Origin: Microcaldota archaeon
GTDB taxonomy: Archaea > Micrarchaeota > Micrarchaeia > Micrarchaeales > CABMGC01
Direction of reading: 5' to 3'
Assembly: GCA_030040265.1 (NCBI GenBank)
Contig: JASHUB010000039.1
Span: 1 to 12,817 of the forward strand
Length of the DNA stretch: 12,817 bases
In this document: one piece after another, positions 1 to 5,336 of the stretch
Layout: the number at the start of each line of letters is the position of its first letter
Position numbering within the stretch: position 1 is the first letter of the stretch
Notes under the pieces: generated by a model
What the model was told of the DNA's origin: nothing
The model's database searches: none
The model's input: the letters and a program-made list of their open reading frames with translations, nothing else
Program-made: the position numbers and the translations under genes

Positions 1-512
1 TTGCGTTGAAGCGTGCGGCCCAGGCTGTAATCGCCGATCTTGCCTATGGCTTCGAACGTGTGCGGCAGGACGCCGGCATCTTGCCTTTCCGCGATCGCTC
101 TAAGTATTTCACGGACGCCGAATAGCAGGTATTCTGAGGAGAATGACCTTGCGTCCCACGGCCCAATCCTTTCCTCAAGCATTTTGCTTGCATCGCGGAG
201 CCTGCCGAACAGCAGTGAGAGCTCTACCACAGTCGCATGGAGTTCCTCTCCTGCGAGGACCGGCTCTTTTGCCCGTACTCCGAGGCTTAGCTCCAATCTT
301 GGGTGAAGACCGGATATACGTTGGAGCAGGTCTTGTCGCGGCCTGAAGCGGCGTTCCTCTGACATAGTAAACTCTGCGAGCCTCTTCAGAAGAACTACTT
401 CCTTGCTCATTCTTACGCGTTCGTATGATACTCCTGGGTCGCGAAGGGCCATGGAGAGCTCTTGCTCCAGCTTGCCTAGTTCGGATGCAGGTTTTCCAGC
501 ATGTCTTGGCAT
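1..512 (-). CDS. Unrecognised protein, 3'-truncated by the window edge
   Basis: A reading frame with no stop runs from an ATG at 512 to the window edge, giving about 170 residues without the C-terminus. I do not recognise the family. The visible part is rich in Leu, Glu and Arg, probably helical, with no membrane segment or signal peptide. The frame is closed upstream by a TAA at 522-524, so this ATG is the first available. A GTGATT stretch just before it resembles part of an archaeal ribosome binding site. It lies 23 bases after the gene at 536-862 on the same strand and probably shares its transcript. Codon use looks like that of the neighbours. The absence of stops over 512 bases and the lack of a better frame support it as a real gene. 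Confidence 0.6.
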   Translation of the reverse strand, partial: MPRHAGKPASELGKLEQELSMALRDPGVSYERVRMSKEVVLLKRLAEFTMSEERRFRPRQDLLQRISGLHPRLELSLGVRAKEPVLAGEELHATVVELSLLFGRLRDASKMLEERIGPWDARSFSSEYLLFGVREILRAIAERQDAGVLPHTFEAIGKIGDYSLGRTLQR

Positions 513-535
513 ATAATCACATTAGACCTCGGGTA

Positions 536-862
536 TTAAGAGCTGGCGGTGTTCCTCAGCATGTCCAGTTCCTGCTGCCTTATCCACGCTACGTCCGCCA
601 CTATTATTATCGCCTTAGGCACGTCGTTCTTGCATATCGCGTCCATGGCGTCGCTGAACCAGCCCTTGTTCTTGGCGACCTTGTCCTCCTCGCTCGATCT
701 CCTGCCCTTCAATGCGTCCAGTGCCATGTCCTTCATGCCTGCCTCGAGGTCCATCTGCACCATCTTGGCCAGCCTGAGGTCCTTCATGATCTGCGATAGC
801 TGGCTCGAGTTTACGACCGTCTTTAGGCACGGATTGCGTTCGACCGTAGGTTTCTCCCACAT
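536..862 (-). CDS. Unrecognised 108-residue soluble protein
   Basis: A 108-residue protein of unknown function. Charged helical segments fill roughly residues 18-70 and contain a KGRRSSEEDK stretch. A hydrophobic strand (AIIIVADVAWI) follows near residues 84-94, then a short tail. That strand is too short to be a convincing membrane helix, and no catalytic motif is visible. The start is an ATG at 862. A TATA-like element lies 37-49 bases upstream at 899-911. It is followed after 23 bases by the truncated gene at 1-512, which suggests a two-gene unit. It is divergent from glyA across 165 bases that hold both promoters. The plus-strand frame of similar size here is taken to be a shadow, because the TATA element and the tandem neighbour both fit the minus strand. 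Confidence 0.6.
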   Translation of the reverse strand: MWEKPTVERNPCLKTVVNSSQLSQIMKDLRLAKMVQMDLEAGMKDMALDALKGRRSSEEDKVAKNKGWFSDAMDAICKNDVPKAIIIVADVAWIRQQELDMLRNTASS

Positions 863-898
863 GGCACGACACCGTATTAAATTGGGTCGTTTTGGGGA

Positions 899-911
899 TT
901 AATATATTGAG
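899..911 (-). promoter_or_regulatory. TATA-like element for the 862-to-1 gene pair
   Basis: The minus strand reads CTCAATATATTAA, 37-49 bases before the ATG at 862. That spacing fits an archaeal box A with a short leader. It lies in the divergent region shared with glyA. Confidence 0.45.
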
Positions 912-986
912 ACATTGCCGACGGGGATTCGGAAAACGAGGCGAACTTTTCTCGTATACTTTTTCGCCTCCGTTTAGCGCTATGGG

Positions 987-995
987 CTATATACT
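987..995 (+). promoter_or_regulatory. TATA box of glyA
   Basis: The stretch CTATATACT starts 41 bases before the first glyA ATG at 1028, so transcription would begin around 1013-1018. A GAGGGTG at 1016-1022 is a possible ribosome binding site for that ATG. Confidence 0.55.
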
Positions 996-1027
996 TTGGC
1001 AGGCTCAATAGACTAGAGGGTGCCAGG

Positions 1028-2395
1028 ATGGAGGTTGAGAGTGTTAGGATGGAGTGGCTTCACGAACTTAAGAGGGCGGATCCTGAGATATACGACTTGA
1101 TAAAGAAGGAACTTGAGAGGCAGAGGACGGGCCTTGAGATGATCCCGTCTGAGAACTTCACTAGCCTGGCGGTCATGCAGGCGTCGGGCTCCATACTCAC
1201 GAACAAGTATTCCGAGGGGTATCCAGGAAAGAGGTACTACGGCGGAAACCAGTTCATAGACATGGTGGAAAGAGCTGCGATAGAGAGGGCGAAGAAGCTC
1301 TTCGGCGTCGTGCACGTCAACGTGCAGCCGTATTCGGGCTCGCCGGCGAACCTTGCTGTGCTTCTTGCGTTGTGCAAGCCAGGAGACACTATCAGCGGCA
1401 TGAACCTCACCGATGGAGGGCACCTGACGCACGGATGGAAGACCAGCGAGACAGGCATGCTGTTCAACAGCGTTCCTTACCACGTGAAGCCCGACGGCTA
1501 CATCGACATAGACGAGGTCAGGAAGATAGCTGCGGAGCACAAGCCAAGGATGATATGGGTGGGCGCCACCGCTTACACAAGGGAGTTTCCTTTTGAGGAA
1601 CTGTCGAAGATCGCAGATGAATGCGGCGCGTACCTGGTAGCCGACGTTGCCCACATATCGGGACTCATCGCAGGGGGCGTGCACAAGAGCCCGACGCCGT
1701 ACGTTCACGTCATAACGACAACCACGCACAAGACCCTGCGTGGCCCTAGGGGCGCCATGATAATGGTCACCGAGAAGGGCATGCAGAAGGACCCTGAACT
1801 GGCGGACAAGATAGACCGAACAATATTCCCAGGGCTTCAGGGAGGGCCGCACGATCACACGACCGCAGGCATAGCCATCGCCCTGCTGGAGGCGTCGAGG
1901 CCTGAGTTCAAGACCTATGCCCAACAGGTGGTCAAGAACGCCAGGGCGCTGGCTGAGGCGCTCAAGGCGAACGGCATAAAGCTGGTCACCGACGGAACCG
2001 ACAACCACATGATACTAGTTGACCTGACGCCTTTCGGCAAGGGCAAGGGAGTTTTCGTCCAGGACGCTCTGGATGTGGCCGGGATCACGTTGAACAAGAA
2101 CACCATCCCACACGACCCTGCGTCTCCTTTCTACCCTAGCGGGGTGAGGATGGGCACGCCTGCCCTGACGACAAGGGGAATGAAGGAGCCCGAGATGCAC
2201 ATCATAGGGAAGTGGATCGCGGAGGTCATAAACGAGGCGAAGGGCTACGAACTTCCTGAGGACAAGGAAACGAGGCAGGAATACCTGAAGAAGTTCAAGG
2301 CGGAGATCCCGGAAAACAGGAAGCTCGTCGCGATAAGGCAACAGGTTGCCGAGCTCTGTTCGAGGTTCCCGCTCTATCCGGAAGTAAGCCTCTGA
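1028..2395 (+). CDS. glyA: Serine hydroxymethyltransferase
   Basis: A PLP enzyme of the cytoplasm that interconverts serine plus tetrahydrofolate (or an archaeal pterin) with glycine plus the 5,10-methylene form. It is the main entry of one-carbon units, including the methyl group for dTMP. The family signature is clear: SENF at residues 41-44, YSEGYPGKRYYGGN at 61-74, DVAHISGLIAGG near 206-217, and the PLP lysine K235 in TTTTHKTLRGPRG. The protein has 455 residues, slightly longer than the usual 415-435. The ATG at 1028 follows GAGGGTG. A second ATG at 1049 follows GGAGGTTGA at 1030-1038, so a 448-residue product is also possible. It has its own TATA box and ends just before a perfect hairpin. 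The pterin used cannot be read from sequence, but the nearby ThyX suggests folate. Confidence 0.96.
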   Translation: MEVESVRMEWLHELKRADPEIYDLIKKELERQRTGLEMIPSENFTSLAVMQASGSILTNKYSEGYPGKRYYGGNQFIDMVERAAIERAKKLFGVVHVNVQPYSGSPANLAVLLALCKPGDTISGMNLTDGGHLTHGWKTSETGMLFNSVPYHVKPDGYIDIDEVRKIAAEHKPRMIWVGATAYTREFPFEELSKIADECGAYLVADVAHISGLIAGGVHKSPTPYVHVITTTTHKTLRGPRGAMIMVTEKGMQKDPELADKIDRTIFPGLQGGPHDHTTAGIAIALLEASRPEFKTYAQQVVKNARALAEALKANGIKLVTDGTDNHMILVDLTPFGKGKGVFVQDALDVAGITLNKNTIPHDPASPFYPSGVRMGTPALTTRGMKEPEMHIIGKWIAEVINEAKGYELPEDKETRQEYLKKFKAEIPENRKLVAIRQQVAELCSRFPLYPEVSL

Positions 2396-2416
2396 GTCCA
2401 AAAAAACGTTTTGGAC
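2396..2416 (+). terminator. Perfect 8-bp hairpin directly after glyA
   Basis: GTCCAAAA (2396-2403) and TTTTGGAC (2409-2416) are exact reverse complements around the loop AAACG. The first base of the stem follows the glyA stop directly. The stem is A/T-rich and ends in GGAC, with no long T-run behind it, so this is not a classic intrinsic terminator. It may act as an RNA 3'-end stabiliser or weak terminator. Confidence 0.4.
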
Positions 2417-2431
2417 AGATTAAAGCCAACT

Positions 2432-2441
2432 CTTTTATATG
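2432..2441 (+). promoter_or_regulatory. TATA box for the gene at 2469
   Basis: CTTTTATATG lies 28-37 bases before the ATG. No ribosome binding site stands between them, so the transcript is probably leaderless or nearly so. Confidence 0.6.
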
Positions 2442-2468
2442 AGCCCCGGCTAAGTCGTTTCGATAGAC

Positions 2469-3053
2469 ATGGCGGCTCCACTGCAGTCGGCGCAACCACA
2501 GAGCGTTGAGCAGCTGCGCGGCGTAGTCTTCGCCGCTGTGGACAGCGGCTTTGGACTGCAGTCTGCAATGAATACGGTTAGGCAGACCCCTGAGCTCAGG
2601 GACGCATCGCAGGCCGGCACGCCTCTTCTGGTCTTTGCGATGCTGAAGCAGAGGCGGGAATTCGTGAGGTTCCTTCTCGTCGAGATGAATTCGAATCCAG
2701 ATCAGGTGGGTAACGGCACCAAGGGCGTTGCTATCGCCGGGTTGATGTCGGACATCGAACTGATCGACATGTTCCATTCGGCAGGCGCGGACTTCCAGGG
2801 AGTCGCGGCGTACGTCGAGGCTAACGGAAAGAGGCCTGACAAGGCGACGGTTGTAGCGCATCTGAAGGATATTGAAGCGAGGCAGATGGAGGCGGTGCTT
2901 AGGGCGCAGCAGAGGGAAGGCGCGGCGGATATCGGCGGCCAGCGGGGCCCGACTGAAGTCGACCTGGCCAAGTTTGGAGAGGAGCTTAGAAAGGTCATGG
3001 AAGCGGCGCAGGGAATGCCTGATGAGCCCAGCAAACCAACCCCTAGTCCTTGA
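2469..3053 (+). CDS. Unrecognised protein with weak ankyrin-like repeats
   Basis: A 194-residue soluble protein. Residues about 50-125 show an ankyrin-like rhythm: TPLLVFAML, then EFVRFLLVEMNSNPDQV, then IELIDMFHSAGADFQGV. The consensus is poor and I count two repeats at best. Residues about 127-175 are highly charged and probably helical. The tail is Pro-rich (EPSKPTPSP) and likely disordered. If the ankyrin reading is right, it is a protein-binding adaptor; nothing suggests an enzyme. Its own TATA box at 2432-2441 and the missing ribosome binding site indicate a leaderless gene. Its last 11 bases overlap the end of the convergent GNAT gene. Confidence 0.72.
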   Translation: MAAPLQSAQPQSVEQLRGVVFAAVDSGFGLQSAMNTVRQTPELRDASQAGTPLLVFAMLKQRREFVRFLLVEMNSNPDQVGNGTKGVAIAGLMSDIELIDMFHSAGADFQGVAAYVEANGKRPDKATVVAHLKDIEARQMEAVLRAQQREGAADIGGQRGPTEVDLAKFGEELRKVMEAAQGMPDEPSKPTPSP

Positions 3054-3588
3054 AACGCTTTAGGTTGATGTACATCTCATCCTCGTCGAAGTACAGCTTC
3101 CCGCGTTTTATCCCTTTCTTCAGCGTACCGTACTGCATGAAGCCCATCTTCTGGTAGACGTGCTTTGCCCTTGCATTGTGCCCGAAGACCTTGAGCGTCA
3201 ATATCTCGAACTTGCCTCTGCTTCTCTTCAGCACCTCCTTGATGAGCGCCTGCCCTATACCCATTGAACGGTATTCCTTCTTTATGGCTATGCCAAGTTC
3301 GCCGACGTGCGTCTGGCCCCGCAGCATGCTTCTGGCCTCGCACGAGCCAACCACCTTGCCGTCTGCCACCGCGACGAACGCGACCCGTTTCCCATCTAGG
3401 ACGCTCTTGTAGAAATCCGCGAACCAGCCGACCTCGTCCTGCATCGTGGGCCTCTTTGCGAAAGTTGTCAGGCCGAAATAAGGGTCCTTCTTGGCCTCCT
3501 CGAAGTATCCGAAGAAGTTGCTTGCCATGTCTGGAAAGTCCTCCCACTTGAGTTGGCGGACGATGAATCGTTTCTTTGCATTGGGCAT
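3043..3588 (-). CDS. GNAT-family N-acetyltransferase
   Basis: A 181-residue acetyl-CoA-dependent N-acetyltransferase of the GNAT fold; the substrate is unknown. Motif A is ELGIAIKKEYRSMGIG at residues 97-112, carrying the R-x-x-G-x-G pyrophosphate loop (R107, G110, G112). It is followed by a helix, a strand (FEILTLKVF), and motif B with N138, A141 and VYQKMGF at 144-150. The spacing resembles RimI-like or ribosomal-protein acetyltransferases, but specificity cannot be assigned. The N-terminus (FIVRQLKWEDF) is the usual first strand. A TATA box at 3609-3618 lies 21-30 bases before the ATG, which implies a leaderless transcript. It overlaps the converging gene at 2469-3053 by 11 bases. Confidence 0.88.
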   Translation of the reverse strand: MPNAKKRFIVRQLKWEDFPDMASNFFGYFEEAKKDPYFGLTTFAKRPTMQDEVGWFADFYKSVLDGKRVAFVAVADGKVVGSCEARSMLRGQTHVGELGIAIKKEYRSMGIGQALIKEVLKRSRGKFEILTLKVFGHNARAKHVYQKMGFMQYGTLKKGIKRGKLYFDEDEMYINLKRFKD

Positions 3589-3608
3589 GAATAGGCTTCC
3601 AAGACGAG

Positions 3609-3618
3609 CTATAAAAGG
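3609..3618 (-). promoter_or_regulatory. TATA box of the GNAT gene
   Basis: The minus strand reads CTTTTATAGC, 21-30 bases before the ATG at 3588. This is the spacing expected for a leaderless archaeal mRNA. Confidence 0.6.
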
Positions 3619-3631
3619 CTTCTCTGCAAAA

Positions 3632-3641
3632 TCAATATAGA
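3632..3641 (+). promoter_or_regulatory. TATA-like element of dcd
   Basis: TCAATATAGA lies 34-43 bases before the dcd ATG. A GGAGA ribosome binding site follows at 3665-3669, five bases before the start, so this mRNA probably has a short leader. Confidence 0.45.
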
Positions 3642-3674
3642 CTTTGCCGTCGTATCATTATTGCGGAGATTTTC

Positions 3675-4238
3675 ATGATTCTGTCTGACAAGCACATTAG
3701 GGAACAGTTGGAGAAGGGCAGGATAAAGGTAGAGCCTTGCGACCTCAGCAAGCAGCTCGGCGCCGTGGGCATAGATCTTAGGCTGAGCAACTCGTTCAGG
3801 CTGTTCAAGACGACGCATAAGGCGTTCGTCGACCTTACGGAGGAACACTTTGACATCGACACGGACCTGCTGGAGATACCTGACAAAGAGCGCTTCATAA
3901 TACACCCTGGCGAGTTCGTCCTCGGGATGACAATAGAGAACGTCGAGCTGCCTGACGACATAAGCGGCAGGCTTGACGGGCGTTCGAGCCTTGGGAGGGT
4001 CGGCATTATCGTCCACTCGACTGCAGGAAGGGTCGAGCCCGGATGGAAGGGGAGGCTCACCCTTGAGATCAGCAACATAGGAAAGCTCCCGATCGCGCTT
4101 ATTCCTGGAATGAGATTCTGCTGCATAATGTTCGAGCAGGTGTCATCGCCGGTTGAGAGAGCCTACAAGGGCAAGTATTTGGGCTCCACGCAGCCTACTG
4201 CGTCTAAGATAAGCGAGGACTTCAAGGGCAAGAAGTAG
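3675..4238 (+). CDS. dcd: dCTP deaminase
   Basis: Deaminates dCTP to dUTP, the first step of the route to dTMP; a trimeric cytoplasmic enzyme of the dUTPase-fold superfamily. The N-terminus MILSDKHIRE is typical. The active-site block is RSSLGR at residues 103-108, then HSTAGRVEPGW at 114-124, then the segment holding E131 (LTLEISN). These match E. coli Dcd R110, S111, R115 and catalytic E138 with a constant offset of 7. The C-terminus (STQPTASKISEDFKGKK) is the usual lid. The length of 187 residues is normal. Whether it also has dUTPase activity, as in the Methanocaldococcus enzyme, cannot be told. The start is fixed by GGAGA at 3665-3669. It abuts the converging dut-like gene with no gap. 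Confidence 0.93.
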   Translation: MILSDKHIREQLEKGRIKVEPCDLSKQLGAVGIDLRLSNSFRLFKTTHKAFVDLTEEHFDIDTDLLEIPDKERFIIHPGEFVLGMTIENVELPDDISGRLDGRSSLGRVGIIVHSTAGRVEPGWKGRLTLEISNIGKLPIALIPGMRFCCIMFEQVSSPVERAYKGKYLGSTQPTASKISEDFKGKK

Positions 4239-4808
4239 TCATATCTGGGTCTCTTTGCCCCCAGTCGATACGCGGCCCCCTTTCCATTGGCCTTCGTATG
4301 CCCTGAATATGTCACCCAGCACCTGCACGAAGACGATGTTGGCGATTCTGGCGCCCAGTTCGAGCCTGAACGGCTTCGGCCCCAAGTTCGTGAGAGCGAA
4401 TGTCAGTTCTCCGAAGTATCCAGGGTCGGTCTTTGTGGCCATCAGGTAAACGCCGCACCTCTGCAGCGTGCTTCTCGGATGGACGTCGAGCATCAGGTAC
4501 ATCGGTTCTCCCCCATCGATCGATATCTTCTCTCCGGGAAGGTTGACCTTCTCCATCGTCTTTACCAGAACATAGTCATGCGGCTGAAGTATGACATCCT
4601 TGTCGCCCTTCGCGATATCTGCAACTTTCTCTATGTCGGAGCTCTTCCGCTCCACGGTGCCCAGGAACCCCTCTCCGGTTATCTTGTAGACCTCGCCGAC
4701 CCTGATGTCGATGCCCACCCCTTCAGGATACGCCTCTCTCTTGTCGAGGTTTTCGAGCAGCTTGTACTTCTCGTTCAGCTCAAGGATCTTTTTTGTAGAG
4801 ATTATCAT
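4239..4808 (-). CDS. dut: dCTP deaminase/dUTPase superfamily protein, probably dUTPase
   Basis: A 189-residue paralogue of Dcd that would hydrolyse dUTP to dUMP and pyrophosphate. It keeps the fold markers GVGIDIRVGEVY (30-41), PRSTLQRCGVY (111-121) and TKTDPGYFGELTFALTN (125-141). The position of the deaminase catalytic Glu (E131 in the neighbouring Dcd) is Ala138 here. Deamination is therefore unlikely. Archaeal dUTPases of this subgroup likewise lack that Glu but keep the Asp in the DPG motif, here D128. The dUTPase role is inferred; a non-catalytic partner of Dcd is the alternative. It has its own TATA box at 4840-4849. It ends exactly where dcd ends, on the opposite strand. The residue-46-to-75 region holds an insertion compared with short dUTPases. 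Confidence 0.8.
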   Translation of the reverse strand: MIISTKKILELNEKYKLLENLDKREAYPEGVGIDIRVGEVYKITGEGFLGTVERKSSDIEKVADIAKGDKDVILQPHDYVLVKTMEKVNLPGEKISIDGGEPMYLMLDVHPRSTLQRCGVYLMATKTDPGYFGELTFALTNLGPKPFRLELGARIANIVFVQVLGDIFRAYEGQWKGGRVSTGGKETQI

Positions 4809-4839
4809 GCGACCACTTGCACATCAATTGCTTTCTTTG

Positions 4840-4849
4840 ATACTTAAAT
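4840..4849 (-). promoter_or_regulatory. TATA box of the dut-like gene
   Basis: The minus strand reads ATTTAAGTAT, 32-41 bases before the ATG at 4808. It separates this gene from the thyX unit upstream on the same strand. Confidence 0.5.
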
Positions 4850-4865
4850 GTTCCCTAGTGCGCCA

Positions 4866-5318
4866 TCATACCGGCGACTGCTTCTCGTTCTCGTACATCA
4901 TGTCGAATCCGAGCGCGAACACAGGCTTGTATCCGTATTCGTTGCCTTCGTCGGCCTTGACATCGCAGTATTCTACGTCTGTGGGGTTGTCGAACAGCAG
5001 GTCTACGCTGCCCCATTGCTGGGGCGCCATCTCCTTCGCTGCGATATCTGCGCAGCGCCCGTCAACCTTAACCACACTTACAACGCCGGTCGCCGATGCC
5101 TTCTTGACTTCATACTTGCCCTTGGAGCATATGCTTAGAGACATCTGCTTGCAAGTCGCGTTCCCCTTGTTCGTGATGACGACGGTTACCATGATCTCGT
5201 TGTCAGATATCATGGACCTGGACTTGTCAATCACCAGCAGAGGCTGCGGACCCAGCTTCCCTCTTGTTATCTGCTCAGATATCTTGTCTTCTGGAAGGAT
5301 TCCTTTTATGTCAGCCAT
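4866..5318 (-). CDS. Unrecognised beta-rich protein coupled to thyX
   Basis: A 150-residue protein of unknown function with no signal peptide or membrane segment. Residues about 26-115 alternate hydrophobic strands (LLVIDKSRSMI, EIMVTVVITNKGNATCKQMSLSI, VVSVVKVDG, SVDLLFDN). The ITNKGNATC stretch resembles the Ig-like CARDB/DUF11 type of beta-sandwich, but the match is by eye only. Four cysteines (56, 64, 89, 118) could bind metal or form disulfides. The start is decided by a near-perfect ribosome binding site, AGGAGGT at 5322-5328, three bases before the ATG. It follows the thyX stop by 18 bases and is almost certainly translated from the thyX transcript. Its function may therefore relate to ThyX, which is inference from position alone. 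Confidence 0.75.
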   Translation of the reverse strand: MADIKGILPEDKISEQITRGKLGPQPLLVIDKSRSMISDNEIMVTVVITNKGNATCKQMSLSICSKGKYEVKKASATGVVSVVKVDGRCADIAAKEMAPQQWGSVDLLFDNPTDVEYCDVKADEGNEYGYKPVFALGFDMMYENEKQSPV

Positions 5319-5321
5319 TTG

Positions 5322-5328
5322 ACCTCCT
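5322..5328 (-). promoter_or_regulatory. Strong internal ribosome binding site in the thyX operon
   Basis: AGGAGGT on the minus strand matches the archaeal 16S rRNA 3' end and sits three bases before the ATG at 5318. It is one of the best ribosome binding sites in the window and marks a gene internal to an operon. Confidence 0.75.
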
Positions 5329-5336
5329 CGACCTGA

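Noticed and set aside
549..902. Plus-strand 117-residue frame opposite the 108-residue gene
   Set aside because: Ser/Leu-rich shadow composition and no promoter; the minus-strand frame has a TATA box and a tandem neighbour.
1013..2008. 331-residue minus-strand frame across glyA
   Set aside because: It mirrors the codon structure of glyA, has no family features, and glyA is certain.
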